Positions 18,722 to 29,557 of a stretch of DNA of 64,000 nucleotides are shown piece after piece (positions within the stretch are counted from its first letter, which is position 1; every line of letters begins with the position of its first letter). The stretch comes from Paenibacillus sp. N3.4 (GTDB taxonomy: Bacteria; Bacillota; Bacilli; Paenibacillales; NBRC-103111). Made by a program: the position numbers and the translations under genes. The notes below the pieces were generated by a model. It worked only from the letters and a program-made list of their open reading frames with translations. It ran no database searches and was not told where the DNA came from. The stretch covers positions 1 to 64,000 of the forward strand of contig NZ_VRTT01000001.1 in the NCBI RefSeq assembly GCF_008017805.1, given 5' to 3'.

Positions 18722-20347
18722 TTACCCTATCCTGTAAATTCTCGCCTCGTAAGGCTTCAGCAGAAATTCATCCATGCCTCTAGCCGGCTCTGAATAATTG
18801 CCGATCACTAACTCTAGTACTTGCGATGAGGTTTCTTCCGGAAGCACGCATGGTGTATCTTGTTCCGAAATGTTAAGAAGGATCAGCCAGTTCTGGCTTT
18901 CAAATTTACGATAATAAGCGTAAACGTGCGCATCATTCTCCATGATCGGCTCATAGCTGCCGTATACCATCACTTTATTTTCCTTACGCAGCCGGATCAG
19001 CTCTTGGTAATAGTAAAAGACGGAGTTACGATCGGCGAGTGCTTCTTGCACATTGATGTCTTGATAATTCGGGTTCACCTTCAGCCAAGGTTCACCTGTG
19101 GAAAACCCTGCATAGGCGGAATCATCCCACTGCATAGGCGTTCTTGAATTGTCTCTTGCCAGGTGAAGCAGGCTTTCGAAGACCTCCCTAGGATCTCTTC
19201 CTTTTGCCACTTCTTCCTTATATTTGTTTTTCATCGCAATATCGTTGTAGTCGTCGATGGAGTCAAAACGGACACCTGTCATCCCGATTTCTTCTCCTTG
19301 GAAAATGTAAGGCATACCGGGCAGCGTATGCAGCAGAGTAGCGAAGCATTTGGCGGATTCCACGCGATACTTCGTATCGTTGCCGAACCGGGTAACAAGC
19401 CGGGTATGATCATGATTGTTCAAAAACTGCGAATTCCAGCCTTTCCCCCACATGCCTTTATACCATCTCTTCTGGATATCCTTGAACATCTGCATGTCCC
19501 AATGAGCCATGTAGTCGCATACTTCAAAATGGAACAAGGTATGAAGCTCATTGCGATCTTCTCCTACGTAGAGCAACCCGTCTTCCGGAGTTACAAACGG
19601 AATTTCTCCTACGGTAAATACATCATAATGCTTCAGCACTTTTTCATGCATTTCTTGGAGGTATTCATGGATACCCGGATTATTTCCCAAATAATTGATG
19701 TTCTCGGGATGAGCTGCATCTGGGAACCCCTCCTGTTTAGCCAAGAGATTAATGACATCCATTCGGAATCCGTCGATACTCTTATCCAACCAGTAGCGCA
19801 TCATGTCATAAATTTCTTCCCGAACCTTAGGGTTTTCCCAGTTTAAATCGGGCTGCTCAGTAGCGAAAGAGTGGAAATAATACTCCCCTGTGCGCTCATC
19901 ATATTCCCAAGTCGAAGGGGTAAAGTATGATCTCCAATTGTTAGGTTCCTTACGCCAAATATAATAATCTCTTTTGGGATGATCCTTGGATGAACCGGAT
20001 TCAATAAACCAAGGGTGCTGATCGGATGTGTGGTTGACGACCAGATCCATAATCAGCTTCATTCCCCGAGAGTGAACCTCGTGAAGCAGTCTCTCGAAAG
20101 TCTCCAGCGTCCCTGCTTTCGTCATTACGGATCGGTAGTCGGAAATGTCGTAGCCGTTATCGACATCCGGTGAACCATAGCAAGGATTCAGCCAAATGAC
20201 ATCAGCCCCAAGTTCGCTTATGTAATCCAGCTTTTGAATGACTCCCTCCAAATCGCCATAGCCGTCTCCATTCGTATCATAAAAACTTCTCCAATATACT
20301 TGATAAACAACCGCTTCTTTCCACCATGTTTGCTTGATTATGTTCAT
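18722..20347 (-). CDS. oligo-1,6-glucosidase / alpha-glucosidase, GH13 subfamily 31
   Basis: Cytoplasmic glycosidase, 541 aa, no signal peptide, that removes glucose from the non-reducing end of short alpha-glucosides. The catalytic barrel starts WWKEAVVYQVYWRSF; nucleophile Asp197 in GFRMDVIN, acid/base Glu248 in TVGEIP and transition-state Asp313 in NNHDH are present, with calcium/substrate motif DLVVNHTS near 101. Val directly after the nucleophile is the residue associated in characterised relatives with alpha-1,6 preference (isomaltose, panose). A single gene with its own promoter region; nearby sugar transporters could supply substrate but are not in the same unit. Confidence 0.9.
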   Translation of the reverse strand: MNIIKQTWWKEAVVYQVYWRSFYDTNGDGYGDLEGVIQKLDYISELGADVIWLNPCYGSPDVDNGYDISDYRSVMTKAGTLETFERLLHEVHSRGMKLIMDLVVNHTSDQHPWFIESGSSKDHPKRDYYIWRKEPNNWRSYFTPSTWEYDERTGEYYFHSFATEQPDLNWENPKVREEIYDMMRYWLDKSIDGFRMDVINLLAKQEGFPDAAHPENINYLGNNPGIHEYLQEMHEKVLKHYDVFTVGEIPFVTPEDGLLYVGEDRNELHTLFHFEVCDYMAHWDMQMFKDIQKRWYKGMWGKGWNSQFLNNHDHTRLVTRFGNDTKYRVESAKCFATLLHTLPGMPYIFQGEEIGMTGVRFDSIDDYNDIAMKNKYKEEVAKGRDPREVFESLLHLARDNSRTPMQWDDSAYAGFSTGEPWLKVNPNYQDINVQEALADRNSVFYYYQELIRLRKENKVMVYGSYEPIMENDAHVYAYYRKFESQNWLILLNISEQDTPCVLPEETSSQVLELVIGNYSEPARGMDEFLLKPYEARIYRIG

Positions 20348-20682
20348 ATCTTAAAAACCTCACTTTTCTTTGAAAAAAGCTGCGTAGTCACACAAAACAT
20401 GGTCGCGAGCCATGCATAAATGCTTCCAACCATGTTGGGGAAGCTATTTCCGCTTTCTGATAATACGCTAAAAACCCGACACTTGCAACGATCGCAGAAA
20501 CGATATCCTCCCCAAAGTCTACCTCCATATCTAGACAATTAGACCCAAATTAATAAACAAAAAAGGAGCTGCCGCGAAGCAAGCTCCTGAACTATAGTTC
20601 CATTTACTTCTGGTCTTTTTCCAACTGGACAGCCTGTTGCATAGTCACCATCGCTAGCGCTGACTTGTCGTGTAATGATTTG
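20348..20682. other. intergenic region with the GH13 leader and a terminator
   Basis: 335 bases between the GH13 gene and the fragment gene. It carries the terminator at 20564-20588 and must hold the GH13 promoter, for which no convincing -35/-10 pair was found; the GH13 binding site reads GTGAGG. Two short minus-strand frames here (64 and 46 codons) lack binding sites and family resemblance. I see nothing else. Confidence 0.5.
20564..20588 (-). terminator. rho-independent terminator ending the long catabolic gene run
   Basis: Stem AGGAGCT / AGCTCCT with an 11-base loop, followed on the minus strand by TTTTTTGTTTATT, a textbook U tract. It is 95 bases after the last frame of the run and is the only convincing terminator seen between here and the cre box at 44875. 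Confidence 0.85.
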
Positions 20683-21339
20683 TTATGGAGCAATGTTTAA
20701 TACTGTTGGTTCTGTACTTTCCGTTTTGCCATATGCATCCGCAGTAATAAATACCTTATTAGTTTGTTTTAATTCGTAAGTGGAAATATACGTGCTGTAT
20801 AATCCTTCACCGTCAGCTCTTTTCTCAATCATGATAGAATCATCTGCCCGTTTCAAATATAGCTTGGCATAAGGTTCTGTCTGAATAAATACCCACCCGC
20901 CATCTTTACTGACAGTACCCGTTACTTTTGGAGCAGAGGTTGATCCTTCTATAGGCTTAACGAGAATATCAACGGGGTCACTGACATATTTCCCTTCTTC
21001 CTTCACCGTAAGAAAAAGTTTCGATCCTGCTAGTTTATCTTTCGGAATATCAAATGAAAAGTTATTATTATAAGAATAAGAAGTGCTGTAAATAATTTCT
21101 TCATTTGTATTTTTCAAAAATAAAGTAGAGCCAGGTGCCCAGAATCCTGATAGCCATCCTCCGTCAGCATATACCGCTTGTGTAACTACATTAGGGACTG
21201 GTGTTTTTTGCGCTGGTTGTAGGTTAACAATGGTTGGTTTGCTTACACGGCTCCCATTTTTTTGAGAGGTAATATATAAATTTTGCCCGTGTTTAAAACT
21301 CCCTATCACTGCCTGGCGTATGCAGCGATCTACAATCAC
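20683..21339 (-). pseudogene. C-terminal fragment of an Ig-like repeat surface protein
   Basis: 218 codons from a GTG that overlaps the dsdA stop (GTGA). The protein holds two complete repeats of roughly 80 residues (VTQAVYADGGWLSGFWAPGS... and VTGTVSKDGGWVFIQTEPY..., each ending in a SDPV/TEPTVLNI-like strand) and the last part of a third (LYITSQ...SKPTIVNL). The resemblance to bacterial Ig-like (Big) adhesion domains is by eye only. It has no signal peptide or N-terminus: the first repeat is cut and joined directly to the end of dsdA. It looks like the tail of a larger secreted protein left by a deletion or rearrangement, possibly still translated by coupling. Confidence 0.6.
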
Positions 21340-22688
21340 GATTTGGCCATGCGATAGTAAGATGCCATGATATCTTCAGGAACCATACTACCTCCGGTTG
21401 CCCAAATGATGTGTGTGGCATTCTTTAGTTTATTTCGCAAGTCATGCTTCTCCACATAATTGTGCCCGGCTTCACTTTTGAATAGTTGGATAGGACCATA
21501 AGCACCCGCCAATGCCGAAGGCTCCAGGTGAATGTTTTCAGTATCGATTAGCGCACGTAACAGCTCAAACAACTGATCGTCACTCACTGTATAAATTCCA
21601 CTCAATAAACCTTCAACGGTTTTTCCAACAAAACCCGATGGCCTTCCCACTGCTAGTCCGTCAGCAGTTGTGATGTTGTCTATCCCAAAATCTTGCACAG
21701 CAATTCTATTGTGCATGCCCGTCATTAAACCAAGCAGCATACATGGTGAATGGGTAGGCTCACCGAAAAAGCAATGTGCTTGATCCTTATAAAGCAACTT
21801 CAAGCCAAAAGCTACGCCGCCCGGTCCCCCACCTACTCCACATGGGAGATATACAAACAGCGGGTGGTCTTCATCTACAATGACATTCCTGTCTTCCAGT
21901 TGTTTCTTTAATCGGGAGGCAGCTACCGCATACCCCAAAAATAAATCTTGGGAATTTTCATCATCAATGAAATAACAAGTAGGGTCAGTCTCCGCTTGTT
22001 TACGTCCTTCTTCTACGGCTTTGCTGTAATCCGATGCATATTCGACGACAACCACGCCTTTTTTTCTAAGCAAATCTTTTTTCCACTGCTTTGCATCCGC
22101 AGACATATGCACAGTTACATGGAACCCGATTTCGGCACTAATAATTCCAATGCTCATCCCTAAATTACCCGTTGATCCTACGGCGATAGAATATTGTGAA
22201 AAGAAATCCTTGAAAGCTTGGTCAGCCAGGACAGAGTAATCCTCTTCAACGGTAAGCATGTTATGTTGGATGGCTAAATCTTCAGCATGTTTCAATACCT
22301 CATAAATGCCGCCTCTTGCTTTTATAGATCCTGAAATGGGCAGATGGCTATCGCACTTGAGCCATAATTGCCCAAGAATTTTTTGGCCGTACCTTTCCTC
22401 CACATGTTGTTGCATAGCTGGAATTTGCACGAGAGGAGACTCAATGATCCCATTCATTTGTCTTGTTTCAGGAAAAGCTTTGGCTAGATAAGGAGCAAAC
22501 CGTTGTAACCTCTGCTCCGCGTCCTGGACATGTTTTTCTTCCAAGGGAAGCTCCCCAGCACATTGTTCAAATGGTTGGTAATGAGGATTGGTCCAAAATA
22601 CTTCCTCGGTGGAAATCAATTGCGTTATCAAAGGAAATTCCTCTATCCATCGTTCCAACGATTTACCCAGAATATTGGTGTTGTACAT
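21336..22688 (-). CDS. dsdA: D-serine ammonia-lyase (D-serine dehydratase)
   Basis: PLP enzyme, 450 aa, cytoplasmic, converting D-serine to pyruvate and ammonia (also acts on D-threonine in the family). Visible: PLP lysine 123 in [21 protein letters not shown] phosphate loop near 190, [15 protein letters not shown] near 285 and the C-terminal [13 protein letters not shown]. It is the last intact gene of the long catabolic run, 38 bases after the BtuF-like gene. A D-amino acid enzyme here parallels the D-to-L conversion genes at 53454-56590. Confidence 0.93.
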   Translation of the reverse strand: MYNTNILGKSLERWIEEFPLITQLISTEEVFWTNPHYQPFEQCAGELPLEEKHVQDAEQRLQRFAPYLAKAFPETRQMNGIIESPLVQIPAMQQHVEERYGQKILGQLWLKCDSHLPISGSIKARGGIYEVLKHAEDLAIQHNMLTVEEDYSVLADQAFKDFFSQYSIAVGSTGNLGMSIGIISAEIGFHVTVHMSADAKQWKKDLLRKKGVVVVEYASDYSKAVEEGRKQAETDPTCYFIDDENSQDLFLGYAVAASRLKKQLEDRNVIVDEDHPLFVYLPCGVGGGPGGVAFGLKLLYKDQAHCFFGEPTHSPCMLLGLMTGMHNRIAVQDFGIDNITTADGLAVGRPSGFVGKTVEGLLSGIYTVSDDQLFELLRALIDTENIHLEPSALAGAYGPIQLFKSEAGHNYVEKHDLRNKLKNATHIIWATGGSMVPEDIMASYYRMAKS

Positions 22689-22726
22689 AACTTATCCCTC
22701 GCTTCACTTTCAACATTTCTTCTTTT

Positions 22727-23521
22727 TCATTGTTTTAACCCTTTAATGAGCAGATTTGCATAGTCAGCGGCCTTTAACATATGCGTACCGTACCAGCTAA
22801 AAATCTCTCCGTCAACCAATATAGTTCTGGCACCTGGTACATTTTCAACGAATACATTCTTGTGTATGTCTTTAAAAGGATAGGGCTCAGAAGATAAAAA
22901 GATAAAATCCGGCTGTGCCCGCTGAAATTCCTCTATCGTCACACTCGGGTATCTTTCCGGACGATCCTTAAAAACATTCGTAAAACCGAACTTTTCCAGC
23001 ATAGAGTCAATGTAGGTGCGATGGCCTGCAACCATATACGGATTTTTCCATATGACATAAGCCACCCTCCCCTGATTGATCGGCTGGAAGCTTTGAAATT
23101 CCTTGCTAATTTCTTTCACCATGCTTTCAGCCGGTTCTTCTCGGTTGCAAATAACCCCTAAGTCCCGAATCATGTGTAATGCGTCATCATACTGCTCTAC
23201 ATTCGTCACATAGACGGGAAATTGTTTAGCCAGATTCTCAACCATTTCCTTTGGGTTTTCTTCCTTTTCGGCGATGATCAGATCCGGCTTGAGTTGTGCG
23301 ATCACATCCACTTTGACTTGTTTAGTTCCCCCTACGATGGTCGCTTGTTGAATTTGATTGGCAGGATGGATGCAATACCTTGTTCTTCCTACGATCCGGT
23401 CGGAAAGCTGCAAAGCATACAACGTTTCTGTGATCGATGGACATAACGAAATTATCCTGTTGGGAGGAAACCGAAATGAGACTTTTCTTTGCAAATGATC
23501 TTCCCAAGTTTTGATGGTCAC
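22727..23521 (-). CDS. BtuF-like cobalamin-binding protein without a signal peptide
   Basis: About 264 aa with the helical-backbone substrate-binding fold of BtuF: N-terminal RIISLCPSITETLYALQLSDRIVG and VGGTKQVKVDVIAQLKPDLIIAEKEEN, then the second lobe after a long helix (PAESMVKEISKEF). There is no export signal or lipobox, so as written it is cytoplasmic. A GTG with GAGG 9 bases upstream is the preferred start; a GTG three codons earlier is possible. It directly follows the cobalamin adenosyltransferase and IcmF genes, so a role in holding or delivering B12 is likely. Confidence 0.75.
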   Translation of the reverse strand: MTIKTWEDHLQRKVSFRFPPNRIISLCPSITETLYALQLSDRIVGRTRYCIHPANQIQQATIVGGTKQVKVDVIAQLKPDLIIAEKEENPKEMVENLAKQFPVYVTNVEQYDDALHMIRDLGVICNREEPAESMVKEISKEFQSFQPINQGRVAYVIWKNPYMVAGHRTYIDSMLEKFGFTNVFKDRPERYPSVTIEEFQRAQPDFIFLSSEPYPFKDIHKNVFVENVPGARTILVDGEIFSWYGTHMLKAADYANLLIKGLKQ

Positions 23522-23550
23522 TCCGATCACCTCGATTCATGGACAGTATG

Positions 23551-24102
23551 TTATTCTTGATGCAGGGTCAGTTCAGGAGATCCAAGTCGATGATTCACAA
23601 ACCTTGCTGCCACAAAAAGGAAATCGGAAAGCCGGTTTACATATTTAACCACAATCGGATTGATTTCCTCCTCCATTTGGACCTGTACAATGATTCTCTC
23701 AGCACGGCGCACAATCGTTCTTGCCACGTGAAGCGAAGCCCCGGATATGTGTCCACCCGGGAGTATAAAATTGGATAGCGGGGACAAAGAAGCCTCCATG
23801 TTGTCAATCTGTTCTTCCAGGTATAGAACATCCTGTTCCACAACCGGCCATTCGACTTTTTTGCCAGTGGGGGTCGCCAATTCTGCCCCTACATGAAAAA
23901 GCTTGGTTTGGATGACTCGAAATATGGAAAGAAAATCGGACCACTGTTCACCCTGCGGTAGAGTGGAAATGGCTAATCCAATCATCGAATTGGCTTCGTC
24001 GCATGTTCCATAAGCCTCCACTCGCGGTGAATGCTTTGACACCCGCTGCCCATAAACAAGACTCGTTTTGCCTTGGTCTCCTGATTTTGTGTAAATTTTC
24101 AT
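23551..24102 (-). CDS. cob(I)alamin adenosyltransferase, PduO type
   Basis: ATP:cob(I)alamin adenosyltransferase, 183 aa, making adenosylcobalamin. The start is the ATG of MKIYTKSGDQGKTSLVYG; AAGGAG is 12 bases upstream, longer than usual, but the upstream GTG alternative has no site. The N-terminal TKxGDxGxT ATP-binding motif, the central EAYGTCDEANSMIGLA and the C-terminal VARTIVRRAERIIV with VKYVNRLSDFLFVAARF are hallmark PduO segments. It is 35 bases after icmF, whose mutase needs this cofactor. Confidence 0.93.
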   Translation of the reverse strand: MKIYTKSGDQGKTSLVYGQRVSKHSPRVEAYGTCDEANSMIGLAISTLPQGEQWSDFLSIFRVIQTKLFHVGAELATPTGKKVEWPVVEQDVLYLEEQIDNMEASLSPLSNFILPGGHISGASLHVARTIVRRAERIIVQVQMEEEINPIVVKYVNRLSDFLFVAARFVNHRLGSPELTLHQE

Positions 24103-24137
24103 TTCATCCGTCAGCTCCTTTCTATGAATAATGAAAC

Positions 24138-27100
24138 TCACATATTTCGGCGATATTGTCCCCCTACTTCATATAAAGCGGTGGTAATCTGTCCAAGGGA
24201 ATTTACTTTAACGGCTTCCATCAGTTCTTCGAACATGTTGCCATCTTGAAGAGCAACCTGTTTCAGGCGTTCAAGCGCGATAGGACCTTGCACTTCGTGT
24301 TTCGACCAGAAAGCATGAAGATTATCGATCTGGGTTCGCTTTTCTTCTTCCGTTGAACGTGCTAGCTCAATTTCAACCGCTGTCTCACCTGCATTCGGAT
24401 TAATGAACGTGTTCACGCCAATAATAGGCAGATCTCCGGAATGCTTCTTATGTTCATAATAAAGGGATTCCTCTTGAATTTTCCCTCTTTGATATTGGGT
24501 TTCCATCGCTCCCAGCACTCCGCCCCGATCATGAATACGCTGGAATTCGAGCAAAACGGATTCTTCCACGAGGTCGGTTAGCTCATCCACAATAAAGGAG
24601 CCTTGCAGCGGATTTTCGTTCTTCGCGAGACCTAACTCCTTATTAATGATCATTTGAATGGCCATAGCCCGGCGCACGGAGTTCTCCGTCGGCGTCGTGA
24701 CGGCTTCATCATAAGCGTTCGTATGCAAGGAGTTGCAGTTGTCATAAATCGCAATCAACGCTTGCAACGTTGTGCGGATATCATTGAAGTCCATCTCTTG
24801 AGCATGCAGGGAGCGACCGGATGTTTGAATGTGGTACTTCAGCTTTTGACTTCGTTCGTTTCCGCCGTACTTATTTTTAATGACGGTAGACCAAACCCGA
24901 CGCGCCACACGCCCCATGACGGTATATTCCGGATCTAAACCGTTGCTAAAGAAAAAAGACAGGTTTGGCGCAAAATCATCTATATGCATGCCACGGCTTA
25001 AATAGTATTCGACATAAGTAAAGCCATTCGTCAGCGTAAAGGCTAATTGGGAAATGGGATTGGCTCCCGCTTCGGCAATATGATAGCCGCTGATACTGAC
25101 GGAATAGTAGTTGCGCACCTTCTGATCAATGAAATACTGCTGGATATCCCCCATCATTTTTAGTGCAAATTCGGTAGAGAAAATACAAGTATTTTGCCCT
25201 TGATCCTCTTTAAGTATATCCGCTTGAACTGTGCCGCGCACCGTTTGCAGCGTATACGCTTTGATGCTCTCGTATTCTTCTTTACTCGGTTGTCTTCCGT
25301 TCGTCTCCACGAATTTTTCGACCTGCTGATGAATGGCGGTATTCATAAACATCGCCAAGATCATCGGTGCCGGTCCATTGATGGTCATGGACACACTAGT
25401 GGAAGGATGACACAGGTCAAAACCTTCATACAGCTTCTTCATGTCGTCCAATGTGCATATGCTCACACCGCTGTTGCCGATTTTCCCATAAATGTCGGGA
25501 CGGTAATCCGGGTCTTGCCCATACAAGGTGACACTGTCAAAAGCTGTAGACAATCGCTTGGCTTCATCATTTTGGCATAGGTAATGGAAGCGGCGGTTCG
25601 TGCGATCCGGCGTTCCCTCTCCGGCAAACTGGCGCTTCGGATCTTCATTCGTGCGCTTGAACGGGAATACGCCCGCCGTATAAGGAAAATAACCTGGCAA
25701 GTTTCCTTGAGCAGCCAGCGCATGATTTCACCAGAGTCCTCAAATTTCGGCAGACTGACTCGCGGAATCTTATTGCCAGACAGCGATTCGGTATACAATT
25801 TGGTGAAAATTTCCTTATCGCGAACTTTGGTGACCAACTGATCCTGTTGATAGGCTTCGCGGATATTCGACCACTCTTCCAACAGCTGTTTGCATTCCGG
25901 ATGGAGCTTGGTTTCATAATAGGCGAGCATTTCGTCAAGCTTAGCCGTAAATTGCTGGGTCTCCGCCTTAGACATCATTTGCCCATTGTCCGATTGCAAC
26001 AGCATTCGGGTTCCCCTCATTTGGAACAGCTTGCGGGCAATCGCAACTTGTTCTTCCGTAAACTTCTTGTATTGCCGAACCGTTTGCACGATCTCGCCCA
26101 AGTATCCGGTTCGCTCAGGCGAGATAATCAAGTTTTTCTTCGTCACTTTCCGAACCTTATCATCATATTGGGTAGGCCAGGTGCCGCCGGTTTTCTTTTC
26201 CACGATCTTCATCAGATTGGCAAACAACACGTTGGTTCCCTGGTCGTTAAATTGGCTCGCAATCGTTCCGAATACCGGCAGCTCCTCGTCGGGAACTTCA
26301 AACAACTGATGGCTGCGCTTATATTGCTTGCGCACGTCGCGCAAAGCATCTTCAGATCCCCTGCGTTCAAACTTATTAATGACGATCACATCCGCAAAGT
26401 CGATCATATCGATTTTTTCCAGCTGGGTCGCCGCTCCAAATTCACTTGTCATCACATACATCGCCACATCGCAAAGATCGACGATACCGGAGTCTCCTTG
26501 TCCGATCCCGCTGGTTTCAATCACGACAAAATCATAACCGGCCGCTTTTACAACATCGATGGCTTCCTTTGTGGCGTAACTTAATTCAGATTTGGATCCC
26601 CGTGTTGCCATACTGCGCATATATACGCGCGAATGATGAATCGCATTCATACGGATGCGATCTCCCAGCAATGCTCCCCCCGTCTTCATCTTGGAAGGGT
26701 CTATGGAAATAATGGCGATGGAACGATCCGGGAATTGCTCGAGATAGCGCCGCACCAATTCGTCGGTTAATGAGCTCTTACCCGCTCCGCCTGTTCCTGT
26801 GATGCCCAATACGGGGATGATCGGCGCTTCCGCTTGCAATTGCTTCAAGGCAGCGGATGTATCCAAGCCTTTCTTATCCGCTTGTTCTTCTGCAAAGTAA
26901 TCGATTTCGCTATAGCTCCCCAGTTTTTGTTTTGTAAACATGCCAGATCTTTCTCCAACTGCTTCGGTGTCGGAAAGTCGCATTCCCGAATCATATGGTT
27001 GATCATGCCCTGTAATCCAAGCTCGCGTCCATCATCAGGAGAGAAAACTTTGGCAATGCCGTATGCGCACAATTCCTTGATCTCGGAAGTGACAATCACC

Positions 27101-27405
27101 CCGCCCCCACCAGCAAAAATCTTGATGTGACCGGCTCCCTCTTGCTGAAATAAATCATACATGTATTTCAAATACTCGACATGGCCGCCCTGATACGAGC
27201 TGATGGCGATGCCCTGCACATCTTCTTGAATCGCCGCATTCACGATCTCATGTACAGACCGGTTATGTCCCAAGTGAATGACTTCCACACCGGAGGCCTG
27301 AAGTATGCGTCTCATGATGTTAATGGAGGCATCATGGCCATCGTATAAGGCTGCTGCCGTAACAAAACGCACATTATGGGTCGGGCGATACACCTGCGTC
27401 TCCAA
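24138..27405 (-). pseudogene. icmF: fused isobutyryl-CoA mutase IcmF, reading frame broken twice
   Basis: Adenosylcobalamin enzyme interconverting isobutyryl-CoA and butyryl-CoA, with its built-in G-protein chaperone. Starts at TTG with AAGGTGGG 7 bases upstream. Three frames in order: B12-binding domain ([10 protein letters not shown]) 26845-27405; MeaI-like GTPase (GITGTGGAGKSSL, INKFERRGS) 25463-26983; mutase large domain ([34 protein letters not shown], ending [11 protein letters not shown]) 24138-25700. One extra base in the AAA at 26894-26896 and one in the TTT at 25702-25704 (plus strand) rebuild a protein of about 1089 aa, the usual IcmF length, with no other damage. Most likely an intact gene in the organism. 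Confidence 0.9.
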
Positions 27406-27433
27406 CGTTCATCCCACCTTTTTTTCAACAGAA

Positions 27434-28606
27434 TTTTTAGTCCTTTAACAAATATCCGGAAATAACCAAACGCTGAATTTCATTCGTTCCTTCGTAAATT
27501 TGCGTAATCTTGGCATCGCGCATATACCGTTCCACAGGATATTCGCGGGTATATCCATAGCCGCCGAAAACCTGGACAGCTTCAACCGTCACGTCCATGG
27601 CGGTATCCGATGCAAACAATTTGGACATGGCGGATTGCAAACCATACGGAATCCCTTGATCCTCGCGCCATGCGGCTTGGTACGTCAATAATCGGGCAGC
27701 TTCGATTTTCGTTGCCATATCCGCTATTTTGAATTGAATCGCTTGCAGCTTGCTAATCGGTTTGCCAAACTGAACGCGTTCCTTCGCATAACGTGCCGCA
27801 TGATCCAAGGCTCCTTGAGCAATCCCTAGGGCTTGTGCAGCAATCCCGTTACGGCCTCCGTCGAGCGTCGTCATCGCAATTTTGAATCCTTCGCCCACTT
27901 GACTGAGCAAGTTTCCCTTCGGAACACGGCAATCGGTAAAAATGACTTCTGTCGTGGCCGAAGAACGAATGCCGAGCTTTTTCTCCTTTTTCCCCACAGA
28001 GAAGCCGGGGAAGCTTTTTTCCACGATAAACGCGGCAATGCCTTTATGCTTTAGCTCCGGATTGGTCTGGGCAAACACGATATAAATGTCGGCATAGCCC
28101 CCGTTCGTGATAAAAATCTTGGAACCGTTCAGGACCCATTCATCCCCATCCAGAACAGCCGTTGTCTTCATGCCGACGGCATCGGATCCAGATCCCGGTT
28201 CCGTCAGACAATAAGCCCCCATGCTTCTTCCTTCCGCCATGGCCCGCAGATATTTTTGCTTTTGCACCTCCGTACCAAACTTGTACACCGGCCATCCAGC
28301 TAACGACGTGTGGGCGGAGAGGGTCACCCCGATGGAAGCATCGACACGGGAAAGCTCTTCGACTGCGATGACATAGCCCAAATAATCGGCCCCTGCGCCA
28401 CCGTACTCTTCCGGCCAAGGAATCCCACACAAGCCAAGCTTCGCCATCTTATGCCATATTTCCATATCAAAAGATTCATCCTCATCGCGTTGTGCTGCTG
28501 TAGGCTCGCATTCGTTTAAAGCAAACTCGCGTACCATGTTTTGCATCATTTGATGCTCTTCAGATAATAGAAAATTCATCGTTCTCTCCCCTTTATGGAT
28601 GGCTAT
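27434..28606 (-). repeat. direct repeat copy 1 (acyl-CoA dehydrogenase paralogue)
   Basis: Nearly identical to 32179-33352, same orientation. It spans the whole acyl-CoA dehydrogenase gene from its stop to its ribosome binding site, plus about 15 bases that correspond to the 3' end of the hydroxyacyl-CoA dehydrogenase gene next to copy 2. This tail shows copy 1 was duplicated from the copy 2 position. Confidence 0.85.
27437..28579 (-). CDS. acyl-CoA dehydrogenase, MmgC paralogue (second copy)
   Basis: FAD enzyme, 380 aa, making the alpha-beta double bond of short or branched acyl-CoAs and passing electrons to ETF. Seen: FAD/substrate segment [17 protein letters not shown] near 122-138, FITNGG near 155, and catalytic Glu363 in [11 protein letters not shown]. 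The start is the ATG of [10 protein letters not shown] with GGGGAGAG upstream; 14 further codons of open frame have no site. About 15 of 380 residues differ from the copy at 32182-33324. It sits between prpB and icmF. Differences such as His89/Asn and Pro96/Ser may tune substrate choice. Confidence 0.93.
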   Translation of the reverse strand: MNFLLSEEHQMMQNMVREFALNECEPTAAQRDEDESFDMEIWHKMAKLGLCGIPWPEEYGGAGADYLGYVIAVEELSRVDASIGVTLSAHTSLAGWPVYKFGTEVQKQKYLRAMAEGRSMGAYCLTEPGSGSDAVGMKTTAVLDGDEWVLNGSKIFITNGGYADIYIVFAQTNPELKHKGIAAFIVEKSFPGFSVGKKEKKLGIRSSATTEVIFTDCRVPKGNLLSQVGEGFKIAMTTLDGGRNGIAAQALGIAQGALDHAARYAKERVQFGKPISKLQAIQFKIADMATKIEAARLLTYQAAWREDQGIPYGLQSAMSKLFASDTAMDVTVEAVQVFGGYGYTREYPVERYMRDAKITQIYEGTNEIQRLVISGYLLKD

Positions 28607-28617
28607 TTGCCTACTTA

Positions 28618-29523
28618 TCAATCATCCTGAAGAATGGTCTTGGCCATTTTGCTATCCAGACTTTCGTAATCGTAATACCGGATCGTTTCGTAAAGTTCCT
28701 TGCGCGTCTGCATCTGATTCAACGATTGTACTTGTGTTCCAATCTGACTGATCTCCGCAAACACCCGCTCATAAGCTTTAGCCGCAACCCGAAGTGAAGT
28801 CACCGGATAAATGACCATGTTAAATCCCCAGCTTTCGAATTGCTCAGCCGTATAATAAGGGGTTTTCCCGAATTCGGTCATATTGGCTAACAGCGGAACA
28901 TCAAGAGCTGCACGGAATGATTTGAAGTCCTCCTCGTTGTCCAACGCTTCCGGAAAAATAGCGTCAGCCCCCGCCGACACGTATTTTTGGGCTCTTTCGA
29001 TGGCAGCCTCCATCCCTTCTACATCCTTGGCGTCCGTTCGGGCAATGACGACTAGAGAAGGTGCGATTTCCTTGATTATCTTGATCTTCTGCATCATCTC
29101 CTCTGCGGAGATAAGCTTCTTCCCGTTTAAGTGCCCGCATTTCTTCGGCATTTCCTGATCTTCGATCTGAACGGCTGCCGCCTTAGCCTCCAGCATTTCT
29201 TTTGCTGTCCGAGCTACGTTCAGAACACCTCCGAAGCCAGTGTCAATATCGACCAGCAAGGGAAGGCCGGAAGCCCGAACAAGATCACGGGCGCGTTCTG
29301 CCACTTCATTGGAATAAACCAAGCCAAGATCAGGTAAACCCCGGCTGGCCGTATACGCCGCCCCGGACAAATAAATGGCCTTGAAATCGAATTGCGTGGC
29401 GATTCTGGCTGCCATCGCATCATGAGTTCCCGGAATTTTCACAATAGGCGTTACCTGGATCATTCGCAAAAATTGTTCGGCTAACTGTTTCTGTTCAGGC
29501 TCTTTCTCCATTAACCATGCCAT
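28618..29523 (-). CDS. prpB: methylisocitrate lyase
   Basis: Last step of the methylcitrate cycle: 2-methylisocitrate to pyruvate and succinate, cytoplasmic, Mg-dependent, 301 aa. The family signature KKCGH with catalytic Cys is present in [11 protein letters not shown] near 126, preceded by VDIDTGFGG near 91 with metal-binding Asp residues, and IEDQ. It corresponds to MmgF of the B. subtilis mmg operon and follows prpD by 34 bases. Confidence 0.94.
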   Translation of the reverse strand: MAWLMEKEPEQKQLAEQFLRMIQVTPIVKIPGTHDAMAARIATQFDFKAIYLSGAAYTASRGLPDLGLVYSNEVAERARDLVRASGLPLLVDIDTGFGGVLNVARTAKEMLEAKAAAVQIEDQEMPKKCGHLNGKKLISAEEMMQKIKIIKEIAPSLVVIARTDAKDVEGMEAAIERAQKYVSAGADAIFPEALDNEEDFKSFRAALDVPLLANMTEFGKTPYYTAEQFESWGFNMVIYPVTSLRVAAKAYERVFAEISQIGTQVQSLNQMQTRKELYETIRYYDYESLDSKMAKTILQDD

Positions 29524-29557
29524 TGAAGTGCCCCCTTTCTTACTCTTGTGTTTAAAA

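Noticed and set aside
20388..20538. Short minus-strand frames of 64 and 46 codons upstream of the GH13 gene
   Set aside because: No binding site before the start codons and no family likeness; one of them reads smoothly (MEVDFGEDIVSAIVASVGFL) but this is not enough to call a gene.
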